64,000 nucleotides of DNA. Origin: Mytilus trossulus. Its lineage: Eukaryota; Mollusca; Bivalvia; Mytilida; Mytilidae. Below the pieces are notes generated by a model. The model searched no databases, was not told where the DNA came from, and was given only the letters and a program-made list of their open reading frames with translations. Where the stretch lies: assembly GCF_036588685.1 (NCBI RefSeq), contig NC_086383.1, forward strand, positions 46,830,448 to 46,894,447. The letters run 5' to 3'. Shown here piece after piece: positions 23,686-33,700 of this stretch; position 1 is the first letter of the stretch; each line of letters starts with the position of its first letter. The position numbers were made by a program, and so were the translations under genes.

Positions 23686-23873
23686 CAACTTAGCTTACTC
23701 GTTGAAACGACTTAGCTTACCTGCTTAAACAAATTAGCTAACTTGTTTAAACAAATTAACTAACTTATTATAACGACTTAGCCAAATTGCTATAACGACT
23801 TAGCATTTATATCTTGTTATAACGACTTAGCTAACTCGTTTAAACAAATTAGCTAACTTGTTATAACGACTTA
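23686..23873. repeat. ~22-bp minisatellite (CGACTTAGCTAACTTGTT type)
   Basis: About nine diverged units alternate between ACGACTTAGCTAACTCG and ACAAATTAGCTAACTTG endings with TTATA or TTTAA spacers. This gives two interleaved unit types. Confidence 0.85.
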
Positions 23874-24724
23874 GATAATCAGTAGTAATCAAATAATAAA
23901 TTATAAAAAACTGTTTTGACATATTTAATATCTTAATATTCTCCCGTCCGAGAGTAAAACTCTTGTCACTGGTAAGGGTGTACGGGATGTATCCGCGCAC
24001 GGTCGGAATGATGCCATTAAAACTGGTGCCCGGAAACAATGTCCAGCTAAATAAAGAGCTAAACATATGCTTTACACTTGCAATTCTTTTCTTACTTTTT
24101 TAATCTATCATGGTTGTATGTTTAACCCAAGACTCTAGGTTTCAGTTGAGTTTTTTATACTTAAATGAATGTACTTTGTATTTGTTTAATGAGATTCAAA
24201 AGGTCAAGAACTGAAACTATATTCAAATAAGAATATGTAATATGATTGCTAATGTGGTAGAGCTATATTTTTATGTTTTATGTTAATTAAGATTTTATGT
24301 TATTAGAATATATACTGGATATATTCTATTTACATTTATTGTAATTTGTAGTCTGCTAGTTTATTCAGGTAGAACATTTCCTATTGTTTATATCTTTTCT
24401 ATTGGTCACTATGATTTAGGCGGGAATCTTTTGTTTAACTATTCTTTGTTCTGGTCACTTGGCTAAAATATTTATATGAAGTGGTAGCCATTTTCTTCAG
24501 CTCTATTGGAAGTTGTTATATCTTAATTTGGTATTGAAATAGTCTAGGACTTTCATATTCTTTTATAAGGTTATACTATTGAAACAGAATGTAAACTGAT
24601 TCAAATCAATCAGTTGGTGAAAAGACCTTTGCACTACGTGTGAGGGTCATTTTTGTTAGAAAATTACCACCAATTCTGATGAAATAAAGAACCTAAGACC
24701 TATCAACGTGTTTGTGTTTATTTA
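23874..24724. other. Intergenic, no gene seen
   Basis: A minus-strand frame (23827-24066) overlaps the minisatellite. The 24240-24700 stretch has an AATAAAG word near 24684 and a promoter-like TTTATATGAAG near 24470, which raised the idea of a solo LTR, but no TG...CA boundaries or target duplication could be found. Confidence 0.4.
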
Positions 24725-25015
24725 AATACATGGGAAGCACGACTACACTAATGAGACAGTTTTCCACCAGAGCCCAAAGGATGTAAATTTTAGCAGCTAT
24801 AGGTCATCGTGCAGCACTCACCAATGACGATGCCCATACTGCATAGCAAGCTATAAAAGGACCTGAAATATCAATATTGAATGCAAAATAATTCCAGAGA
24901 GAAAACTAACGAACTGAATTATGTTAAAAAAATAATCGAAAAACAGATATGATAAACGACATTAAACTGCATTGAGTTACAGGCTCCTGACAAAGGACCG
25001 GCACATACAGAATGT
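24725..25015 (+). repeat. Dispersed mussel-type repeat, diverged copy
   Basis: Ordered matches to the family seen complete at 36.07 kb: CTATAGGTCATCGT, CCCATACTGCATAG, AGCTATAAAAGGACC, GAGAAAACTAACGAACTGA, then ACAGGCTCCTGAC. It is non-coding. Confidence 0.65.
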
Positions 25016-25448
25016 TTGTTTAATAATGAATAATTCAGCATTTTGTAATTATCTGTGCATTGATGTGATGATTTTTTAATCAATCAGTGTACTCATATCT
25101 CAATATAGGGTTTAGTTTTACCCCAGTGGCAAATTTTTCTATTGAAAAGTAAAAATAACAAAATAGGGTATTTTGGTTTTGCGCCAGCGGTCAAATTCTA
25201 TCATGAGGATGTTTCGAACTATTACATAACTGCTAGATTTTAAAATAACTGTGCATGTAACTAAATCCGAGTATTTTGATATTTTTTATGACAAAGGATG
25301 CAAGAGTGGCAAACTTTTAATTCTTATTTATTTTTCATTTTACAGAATGGTCACCAGTATACGAATTAAGAGGAATCATTTGAAGTATTTTTGAGATATA
25401 ACAATATATTGGATATCCTAAATGTCAAAACTACTACTTACGGTAAGA
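25016..25448. other. AT-rich sequence
   Basis: Two loosely similar stretches about 58 bp apart (ATAGGGTTTAGTTTTACCCC and ATAGGGTATTTTGGTTTTGC, near 25107 and 25165) suggest an old local duplication. No gene was seen. Confidence 0.4.
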
Positions 25449-25630
25449 AAACAGGTAAATGTACTCAGGAAACTAAAATTTAGACAAAAAAGGGAATATC
25501 TTGAAATGATTTATATGATTTTTATTCGTCCTATTTTGGATCTTTCATAAATATTCATCTGAAGTTTGGGACAACTGTGGGCAAATAAATTCTGAAAGGT
25601 TAGAAAAGATTCAGATAGACGGCGGTTTTT
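25449..25630 (+). pseudogene. LINE reverse-transcriptase C-terminal fragment
   Basis: One frame reads VNVLRKLKFRQKREYLEM and IYMIFIRPILD; after a frameshift the next reads EVWDNCGQINSERLEKIQI. The order 'LK..R..LE.IY..FIRPILEYA..VWDNC......LEKIQ' is the familiar tail of non-LTR reverse transcriptases (jockey/RTE-type ORF2). The frameshift and missing flanks make it a dead fragment. It lies about 1.1 kb upstream of the candidate host gene on the same strand. Confidence 0.85.
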
Positions 25631-25789
25631 GCCTCTTGATGTGTTTTTTTTCTTCTCTCAAAATGCCATTCATTTTCTCAAAATAAAAACATAACTTGAC
25701 TTAGAAATGTTTCTCCTCGTTCTCTTTTACTTAAGTTACCAGTTTTTTTTTAAAAAACATCCAATTTTTTAAATGAATAATGGTTTACT

Positions 25790-25865
25790 TTTATAAATTG
25801 TTATTTGGATTGAGAGTTGTCTCATTGGCACTCACACCACATTTTCCTATATCTAGTCTATAGTT
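25790..25865 (-). repeat. Dispersed repeat end fragment, reverse orientation
   Basis: GAGTTGTCTCATTGGCACTC followed by ACACCACATTTTCCTATAT is the reverse complement of the 'GATGTGGTATGATTGCCAATGAGACAACTC' family start seen at 36.08 kb. Confidence 0.7.
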
Positions 25866-26719
25866 TACTTTTTTTCTAATTTTTGAAGTTTAATATTTAC
25901 CAAATGGTCATTGTGGTTGTGCATTGTGTAGATAATCTATGTTTTCCCCGATTCGTGTATATTCCGCAAAGATCCAATACATTTGTTGTTGCTTTTTATA
26001 CAGTTTAAGAAGTGAAGAGACACAAGATGGGCATTTAAAAACTTAAAACACAAAGTAAGATGATTTTACCGTTATAATTAATATCTTTATTTGTCTATTT
26101 TTGACCAGCTTAAAGCAGAGCAATACCACAAAGAAATAGAGTAAGTTTTGTTTTAATTATGGAAAAGTACTAGAAACCGGAGATCTTTTAATCAATTAAT
26201 ATTAAATTTTGGAATATAATATTTAAAACTTCATTCGTCAAGTACATTTCATCGAAATAACATGTATTTAGAAGAGAAACAAAAATCACAAAATTAAATT
26301 GTTGTCTGAAATTATGTTTGGTAATAGGTTGAATAATCATCATCTGATTTCAGGAAATAAGCTTATAATGTCAAGAAATTTCAGGAAATAAGGCGTAAGA
26401 TTTTTGTCTAGGATAAAAGCTTACTTTAATGCCTAATTTCAATTATAATCGATACCATATATATCGTGCTTATTGTTCCAAGGGAAGCTTAAATTACTTT
26501 AATTAATTCAACTTATATTGAACAAATAAATTGTAGCTAGTACCAAAGTGATGAATAAACATGTTAATAAATGATTATACTTGAAAATTTCAGTCTTGGT
26601 TGAATATAATATCTTAATATGCGAGATCCCACGTTTTCGAAATCCGTTTGTCTGTAACACTAGATACATATTGTGTAGTATTATAATTGGTCAACAAAAT
26701 ACAAGTAGGCGACAGTTAT

Positions 26720-26730
26720 CACCTCAGGTG
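26720..26730. promoter_or_regulatory. Palindromic double half-E-box CACCTCAGGTG
   Basis: A perfect 11-bp palindrome 18 bp upstream of the TATA box. CACCTG/CAGGTG-type sites bind bHLH or zinc-finger E-box factors in animals. Its proximal position fits a promoter element, but function is inferred. Confidence 0.4.
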
Positions 26731-26747
26731 TCAATCAACATAAAAAG

Positions 26748-26756
26748 TATATATAT
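26748..26756 (+). promoter_or_regulatory. TATA box of the candidate secreted-peptide gene
   Basis: TATATATAT preceded by TAAAAAG. With the usual 25-30 bp spacing, transcription would start near 26778. That excludes the upstream ATG at 26770 and makes the ATG at 26833 the first usable start. Confidence 0.5.
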
Positions 26757-26832
26757 GTAAAGGAAAGAAATGGCTATCTCAGACACCTTTGATACTGCGA
26801 GCGCTAGAAATTTTAAATTACCATTGTTTATA

Positions 26833-26989
26833 ATGCTCATGACATGTAAAAATTTACAACTAAAAATTGCTTTTATTTATTTGGTAGTTTTGTCTACGTT
26901 TCAAATCTCTGCAAAAAGTGTAAATATTGGATACAAACCAAACAGAAGAGGAATATCTCGAGAAAGACAATTCATTCCCTTAGAAAAAG
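26833..26989 (+). CDS. Candidate secreted peptide, exon 1 (signal peptide exon)
   Basis: Start chosen at 26833 because it lies downstream of the inferred transcription start and gives a classical signal peptide: a basic n-region ending CKNLQLK, a hydrophobic core IAFIYLVVLSTF (residues 12-23) and a probable cut after ISA (residue 27). Residues 28-52 are basic and polar, with RR at 38-39. The frame stays open through the exon and ends in phase 1 exactly at AAG|GTATGA, a good donor (GT at 26990). An in-frame ATG at 26770 would add 21 residues before the signal and looks less likely. Function unknown; the product is probably secreted. An exon between this one and 32783 cannot be excluded. Confidence 0.5.
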
Positions 26990-28571
26990 GTATGACATAT
27001 TTACTGTTTTATAGGACTGGTTGAACGGAACAAAATAATATGGACTCGTCCAGTGTCCAGTTTGAATGTAATTCAAGTTACTGTATACAATCAAATTGCG
27101 TAAGATTCTTCTATGACAATGAGAGCATTAATAGGGCAAAACCGGTTAGGGAGGAAGGACACATTTTTTAAGTTCATTTTTTTTTCAATGCATAAAAATT
27201 TGGAAACTAAAAGTTTTTCTATAATTTCATGCTTTTCTGTATTGGTTTAGTTTTAGGATCTCACATTTTCGTATTTAAAGCAGATTAGGATTCGAAAGTT
27301 TCCATAAGTAGTTACTCTATACAGAAAATTCGCACTTTACAAAATTTATTGTTTTAAAAAAATACATGGAGACAAAGTAAAATCACTTTTGAAAACACTG
27401 CAATCATTTTTTATTCTGATTGGTTTCGTGGTATAATCGTAAAGGGCGTTCAAATGAACCGTGGTAGAGCAAACAACGAATTCCCTCTCAAAATGTATCA
27501 CACGCTGTAGGTTACCTTCAAACTGTTCGAGCGGAAAACAGGTTGAAATAGAACAAAATAATCGAAGCTCTTTGGTAGAGAAGGCGATAAATCTTTACTG
27601 TAATGTTTACTATAGTATCAATTTTTTTTTTAAAGTTAATAAAAACAAATAAAATTAAAAAATTTATGATCAATTACGATTTATTTTTATTTTAAAAACA
27701 TCATTTGCATAAGTTTTCAATTTTTCTATTACAAAGTTAAGCAGAACAATTAGATATCAAGTCAACGACGTGGGTATCTATCAAGTTCGATGTAGAAAAT
27801 GCATAACCTCCAATTTTTAAAGATATTTACCACGGACGGAGAACATATTAATCTATTAGTTCAGTAATTTTCCTGTCTGTCCTTCCATATGCGTTCCAAG
27901 AAAAAATTCCAAATAATTAGTAACAATTGTATCGAAAAGAGAAAATCGAGTGTACCTTTGTATGCTAGGGCGATTTTGAGTTGAACATTTCGTCTTGAAA
28001 ACGTATAAAGCAAGAATATTTGATCATCTCGCTTCAGATTCTATCACTTTTATATATCAAGGCTTGACTTTATAACATCAGAAATTCACAGTTATAAAAG
28101 ATGAAATATATGATTCAAGTGAAATACCTTTCTAATGAATCACAAAATCAGAGTAGTTATTTTTTACTAAAAGTACTTGACGACCGTCTTTTAAGTTGGA
28201 TGATAAAATTGCATATCTTCGAAAAAACATAATTTTGTGTGTGAGATAATTAGGGTTTATAGTCTTCAACCACTGAAAAGTTTTAGTCTGCCTTTCCAAA
28301 TAGTGTGTTATTGTCCTGTTTTTTTCGAAAGCAACTGTGAAAATGTCTAGGTTTTTAGATAAATGGTCCGGTTTTTTTTACAGAATAATTGAAAGTATTC
28401 TAGACTTTAACAATGACTTTTCTCCATATTATAACTTTAATTAAGTGTTTTACAACTATTTTCCAGTGTTCATTTAGAAATAACTTGATCCTTAACAAAA
28501 AGGTGTCTAAAACATTATGCAGGGAACTCATATTCATTTAACTTCATTTCATGCTTCTTTTGATTTTACAG

Positions 28572-28624
28572 TTAATAATATTTCTTCTGGTGAACTGCGA
28601 AAATTAATAAAAACAAACTATTAA
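28572..28624 (+). other. Possible alternative terminal exon
   Basis: TTTTGATTTTACAG precedes a segment that, joined to the phase-1 end at 26989, reads VNNISSGELRKLIKTNY and a stop at 28622-28624, which overlaps AATAAA (28623-28628). The phase and acceptor fit, but the segment is short and AT-rich, so chance is a real possibility. Confidence 0.2.
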
Positions 28625-29220
28625 TAAAACAAGTTTTAGCTTTCTAAAAAAGCTATAGTAGGACCACTTCGCTCTACAATAATTTAAGGTTATGTGTGTG
28701 CATGTGGTTATTAAAGAGGAGGATTTAGTATTGGAAATGTGGTATTCTAAGTTATTGATTGATATAAAATGGATGAACTTTAAGAGTGTGCGTTATACAC
28801 CCATGCTTTTAAAAGTTTTAAATTTCATGTTGAAAATTAAAACAATTATAAATTAAGAAACGGCTCTTGAGGTGTGCCTTTCTGGAGGTGTATTGTCAGA
28901 AGTTATAAAATACAGATAATGCATTTTTGTAAACATTGTATAGGAACATTGTTTAGCAAAGCAAATCGTGCAAATTGCAAAGTAACAAAGCAATTAAACA
29001 TGTATTAATAATTGAAATTATCTGTGAAATGTATGCATAATAAAACGAACATGAATTAATGACAGAGTCAGTTGATCGGAAATGAAATACATATAGTTAA
29101 TTTGTCTAACCCAGGACGAGAAAAGTCTGTAATTCTTTATCTCATTTAAGCCAATAGCTGTTGCTGTATCTCAGCATCATTATAATGCAACCAATTAGAA
29201 TATATACGTATCATACACAA

Positions 29221-29410
29221 ATAATGTGGCGGGGTTAAACATATTAGCGGGATCCCAACCCTCCCCTAATCTGGGACAGTGGTATAACAGTACAACATAA
29301 GAACGAACTATAAAAATCAGTTGAAAAAAGCTTAACTCATCAGATGGACAAAAATACCCATTAACCTAAATATGATGCTTTAACAATGATAGACAAATAC
29401 AAAATGTGTA
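29221..29410 (+). repeat. Dispersed mussel-type repeat, 3' part
   Basis: Contains ATGTGGCGGGGTTAAACAT, then AGCGGGATCCCAACCCTCCC, TGGGACAGTGGTATAACAG and CTTAACTCATCAGATGGAC. I recall this wording as the downstream part of the same family whose upstream part is at 36.07 kb. It lies within the predicted intron. Confidence 0.75.
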
Positions 29411-29736
29411 TATTATATGCTATCACTATCTAGATTGTTCAGTGTTTCGAACGACACCAGGAACAACATTGTAATGTCTTAACTAATATTCATTTTTTCC
29501 ACTTTTTAGACACTTTTCTTTTATTGAAAGGAAGGTATCATGGTGTTTAGTTGCTGTATGACAACTTATATTTGCAGAATCAGACTCCTCCTCAGAGATG
29601 TAGCATTTAGACATTTTCGGTTCCCATTTCTTCAACAATAAAATAAATCATACAAGATACAAGACAAATAGATATAGAAATATCTGAGATGAACAAACAT
29701 ACATCTCATCTTATACAATATATGTATGTACGTCTA

Positions 29737-29935
29737 AATTCGAATAGTCTATGCTTATGGAACATACGTGTATGGTCCTAATACTCATATAATGTGTATT
29801 ATATGAGTATTATGACCATACGCGTATGGAATTCGAATTGTCTATGCTTATGTTCCGGACCATATGAGTATTAGGACCATACGCGTATGAATCATATGTA
29901 TTAAGATTACCTGCTTGGATCATATGTATTAAGAT
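29737..29935. repeat. Hairpin flanked by direct duplicates
   Basis: A 66-bp palindrome (29763-29828) has arms CATACGTGTATGGTCCTAAT and its counterpart around a TGTG loop. The flanking word ATTCGAATAGTCTATGCTTA (29737) returns as ATTCGAATTGTCTATGCTTA (about 29831), and GACCATACGCGTATG recurs at about 29875. This looks like a partially duplicated foldback. Confidence 0.75.
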
Positions 29936-31489
29936 TAACTTCGTTTCTTTATTCACTCCCTGTCCTCGATCTAGGTGACTTTATTTAAAAAAAAAAAGAG
30001 CCCAATTTGTTAGTGTCCTGTTTTGTTATTTAATTTATCTTTATCATTTAAGTTATTATATTTATTTTCAATTAACAATTCTTTTCTCAATTGTTCATTT
30101 ATTCTACATCTAAAAAATAAATGAGACTCATCATATTTCCCGTGCGTTTCTTGCGATTTTGACATGGTTAGAAATAAAGGGCGATCACTTGAATATTCTA
30201 ACGAGAAGATTATCTATCTTGAACTATTTAAATGAGGTTCTAGAATAAAGTCAAAACCCATGCCAGGGTATCAGGTTTTTTTTAGTAACAGAAAATTTGG
30301 CATGCAGTATAATGATAATCAAACCTCTTTACAAAAAGAAGTGATTTCTTATTCTCATCAGTGTAGGTCAAATAAAAACATTTCGAAGTTGAGTAGCATT
30401 AAAAACCGAAAAGTCCGATTTGTTGTGCGACGAATACAATATATGCCTGTGGTAGACAAAACCTTAGCAATTAATAAGCCATAACCAGAATCCAACAAAC
30501 CATATTAACTACCAGTACAGATTGCCATTTTATTACCGATGTTTAAAACTTTCGGTAGCAACTCTTTCTGTGATAAGGTTGGGGGAACGTTTAAATTCCA
30601 TTTCTTTTAAATTTTATTTCTGATGATATATATCTCAGTCAAACTAATACGATGATGATGGTAGAAAGCATACATATAACTTGTAATAATCAAACATAAA
30701 ACTTTTTTTTTATTTTTCGTCTGATAGTTAGCAATTGTTATCATAATACTCAATGTCATCTATAACACACATTTATTAATTTACAAGATTAATTTGAGTT
30801 CCCTTAACACCAAATAATAAAATATTAATATGTCTACTAATTTCTGACGTCAACAAAGTTGTATTATAGACTATGATACATTTGACACCCATGTGTTATA
30901 TTATCTAAAGGAAAATGATATATAATGTGTGATATTTATGAGTAAACAAATTGCGTATAGTTATTGGGAAATACATAGGCGATACTTAGTCTCTAATTAG
31001 GCGAACTACCTTAACATTTAATAATAATGGTACCACCTTTAGATCTTGCCAGACTACGGAGGTCATTAAGGGTCATTCAAAAATAACGACATATTATGTG
31101 GAAATAACGATATCTTTGCATCGTAATAACGAAATAACGACATAATCGCTTGTCGTTCGTCGTTGTCTGTAGTTACCGTTATTTTTTTTTATTACAAAAA
31201 TCACAAAATGTTGATAAAAGGTTTTTATTCAATTCAATTCCTTTGTTTCGCTATTTATGATGTTCGTCGCAAGCGAGGCAAAAATCTGCTTTTTTCGCTA
31301 TGTGGTCTCTTTGTATAGTATTGTGGAAATAATTGCAAAAAAAATCGCGATTGCATGTGAGTTACGTGAGCGCGTAACTGTTTCTTAAATATCCTATGGT
31401 GTTTGTCGTTGTTGAAATATATTCGTTGTTGTTCCGCAGTTTACATATTTAATGACTATTGCTTTACTGCAGTATACTATATGTTTGTG

Positions 31490-31860
31490 CGATTCTCTGT
31501 GATGGAAGTTCTTGCGGGTGTTTGATCTGTATTTCTGTCACGTAGTGATATCATTTCAGCGACATTTTTAACATTGTCATAAAGTGGGAGGTTTGGCTAG
31601 CCCTTAAACCAAAGATAAACCCGCCATTTGTTCTTAAAATGTCCTGGACTAATTCAGGAATATGACAGTTGTTATCGAATAGTTCGTTATATGTATGTCA
31701 AGGGTTTATTTTTGTTCACTTAAGGGTTCCTGTTGTTCGTTTATTTCCCTCTTACAGTTGATATGTTTCCCTCGGTTTTAGTTTGTATCCCGGATGTGTT
31801 TTCTCTCAATCGATTAATGACCTTTGATTACTGGTATACTCCTGTTGCCTTTATTTAGTA
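31490..31860 (+). repeat. Dispersed mussel-type repeat
   Basis: Ordered matches: AACCCGCCATTTGTTCTTAA, ATGTCCTGGACTAATTCAGG, AATATGACAGTTGTTATCG, TATAGTTCG-like, TTCCCTCGGTTTTAGTTTGT, CTCAATCGATTAATGACC, and an end of TATACTCCTGTTGCCTTTAT. It is the opposite sense of the family at 15.94 kb (its GTAGTATACCGCTG end). Non-coding; lies in the predicted intron. Confidence 0.7.
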
Positions 31861-31972
31861 ACAGTGTCCATGTTGTTGGTTGCCGGTCAAAATCGACGGA
31901 CTTCAAGTGATAACAATGCATGTAGCTATCCAAAAAAATGTTTGACAGGACACAACTTAGATATCTTCTTTT

Positions 31973-32176
31973 TTAATTCGAATTGCTAATTCGAATTAAC
32001 TAATTCGCATTAGAAATACGTTTTTGTTTATCCGAATTAACAGTTAACGTCGTTTGGGCAATAAAGCGAATTTGACGCGCATTCCAATTCGAATTAAAAT
32101 TGACGTTAGGCTGTTAAACGTTTCGAATGCGAATTAAACTAATTCGAATTAGTTAATGCGAATCGAATTCGAATTA
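31973..32176. mobile_element. Foldback element built of AATTCGAATT palindromes
   Basis: The left end TTAATTCGAATTGCTAATTC and the right end (ACTAATTCGAATTAGTTAAT ... GAATTCGAATTA) are inverted and each contains several copies of the 10-bp palindrome AATTCGAATT. The core holds AACGTCGTTTGGGC and GACGTTAGGCTGTT, also roughly inverted. It is a MITE-like unit with no coding. Confidence 0.7.
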
Positions 32177-32289
32177 CGTGTGAACTCAGCAATAGGCTCT
32201 AACTGAAAGAGCTATGAAAATCTTCTACTGAAGAACTATCAGGCCATACTGGATTAATTTAAGAGAAAAGACAATTATGATTAGGATTA

Positions 32290-32410
32290 AATATAAAAAA
32301 GAACATGTGATATGATTGCCAGATGAAAACAAATGACACCAGGATGATAGATAAAAGAAGATATCGTATGATTGCTAATAAGAAAACTGTCCATCTAAGT
32401 CACAATTTTC
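32290..32410 (+). repeat. Degraded dispersed repeat start
   Basis: Two tandem-like echoes of the TGTGATATGATTGCCA start (32308 and about 32358, the latter ATCGTATGATTGCTAATAAG), diverged from the family at 36.08 kb. Confidence 0.5.
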
Positions 32411-32782
32411 AAAAGTAAACATTATATGTCAAAGTTAGGTCGTCAACTAGCTCGGATCATTAGATGACACTTCACAGAAAGCTATCAAGTGCCACTAAAA
32501 TAATATACATTATAATACATTTATGAATTTATTTTCTATTTTATTATTTGTTAGATCTGCTGAGGTTTGCCGAAAAGGAAAGTTTGACCATGTTTACTGC
32601 ATTGTGACAAAACATTACAAATATCAGGACGTAATATGTGACGTACGATTTGCCGTGATTCGTTTTGTTTGTTTTTCTTTAGTTTTATGGTAATCTTCTT
32701 TTTTCGTAGTCTAATAACGATAATTAATGACGGTTTTTTTTGGTTTTATCTTTTTATAATTTGCCATTTATTGTTTTTGCAG

Positions 32783-32922
32783 AGCGAATTATTTCATTAG
32801 AGAAGAAAAATATCCACAAACAGATAGAAGAAATGTGTCCCCCAAATATAGACGTCCGTGACTGTTACAATGGATTAATGAATTTGTGGATGCGATACAT
32901 GTTATCACGGAACATTGTCTGA
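32783..32922 (+). CDS. Candidate secreted peptide, terminal exon
   Basis: Preceded by a T-rich tract and TTTTTGCAG. The exon starts with two bases that complete the split codon left by the exon ending at 26989 (G|AG, Glu), and the frame then runs 45 codons to TGA. Joined, the two exons give a 98-residue precursor, about 71 residues after signal removal. This half reads RIISLEKKNIHKQIEEMC then PPNIDVRDCYNGLMNLW and ends MRYMLSRNIV. It has two cysteines (residues 71 and 80), a KK at 60-61 and amphipathic character. Base composition is less AT-rich than its surroundings. Family not recognised; a hormone-, cytokine- or shell/byssus-related secreted peptide are all open. Confidence 0.5.
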
Positions 32923-33328
32923 TTATCTATAACAAAACTTTCACATATTTCTGACTTGCAAGCAATTTTATAATAATTCAATGTATCCAAAAAGAGAAAC
33001 TATTTTATAAAAAAAATACTGCTAATTTGTCTTTTTCATTTTTTCCTTCAATTTTGATTTGTTTCTACTTTAGAACACTTATGGGTTATACCTTTCCCTT
33101 TGTTTCTTTTTCCGTGACATTTCAATGTTATTGCATATTACTGAAGGTTACTCGAGATGTAAAATCGAACTCACAACAATTTACTTTTATTCAAATTGAT
33201 AAATGATATGAAATTTAATTTGTACTTTCTTCTGGTTTGTTTTACTTATATAGTTCATCTTACAAACAAAATCATTAAAATAATAGAAATTTTAATTTTT
33301 TTTAAACGAACTATTTGCTTATTTCTTC

Positions 33329-33334
33329 AATAAA
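33329..33334 (+). terminator. Candidate polyadenylation signal
   Basis: AATAAA 407 bp downstream of the TGA at 32922, followed within 15 bp by AAAAGTACGTCC. It is the first canonical signal I noticed after the terminal exon. AT-rich DNA gives such words by chance. Confidence 0.3.
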
Positions 33335-33394
33335 TAACAAAAGTACGTCCAAGAGGTATGTAATTCACGATCTATTCGTTCAGATTAAAGAACA

Positions 33395-33610
33395 GTTAAT
33401 ATAAAAATAAGAAGATGTGGTACCATTGACAATGAGAAAACTCTCCGTATAAAAACCAATTGATACAGAAGTTAAAAACTATAGTAGTGCCTTCAACAAT
33501 TAGAAAAACCCATACCGCAGAGTCAGCTATAAAAACTCCCAAAATGACATACGTTATATACAATTTAAAAGTTAAAACTAACGACGCGATTTATGTACAA
33601 AACAATGAAC
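33395..33610 (+). repeat. Dispersed mussel-type repeat, diverged copy
   Basis: AAGATGTGGTACCATTGACA, GAGAAAACTCTCCG, CCTTCAACAATTAG, CCCATACCGCAGAGTCAG, AGCTATAAAAACTCCC and GATTTATGTACAAAACAATG follow in the same order as in the copy at 36.07 kb. Confidence 0.75.
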
Positions 33611-33616
33611 GACAAT

Positions 33617-33700
33617 TAAATTCTAATTCGTAAACTCAAACGAACATAAAATATTTATCAAATAACCACAAACTCTTACATGGGAGACGCAATTGCAAAG
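33617..33700. repeat. Partial copy of the segmental-repeat leader
   Basis: AAATTCTAATTCGTAAACTC through ACTCTTACATGGGAGACGC repeats the leader part found at 34048-34130 in copy 1. It is a stray fragment left of the main array, possibly the scar of an earlier copy. Confidence 0.8.

Larger units (their letters stand above)
26990..32782 (+). other. Predicted intron of the secreted-peptide gene
   Basis: 5.8 kb, AT-rich, bounded by GTATGA and a pyrimidine tract ending TTTTTGCAG. It contains dispersed repeat pieces, a foldback at 29.76 kb and an AATTCGAATT-rich element at 31.97 kb. One acceptor-framed short segment at 28572-28624 could act as an alternative terminal exon. Frames at 27461 and 30260 are not splice-framed in the right phase. 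Confidence 0.4.

Noticed and set aside
24240-24730. Solo LTR with TATA-like and AATAAAG words
   Set aside because: No TG...CA ends and no flanking target duplication could be identified.
29500-29612. Two short acceptor/donor-framed segments as middle exons
   Set aside because: Both change the reading phase so that the terminal exon at 32783 would be out of frame.
30260-30484. 74-codon plus-strand frame as an internal exon of the secreted-peptide gene
   Set aside because: The acceptor-like TTTTTTTTAG and the ends do not give the phase needed to link 26989 with 32783, and the wording resembles a dispersed mussel repeat.
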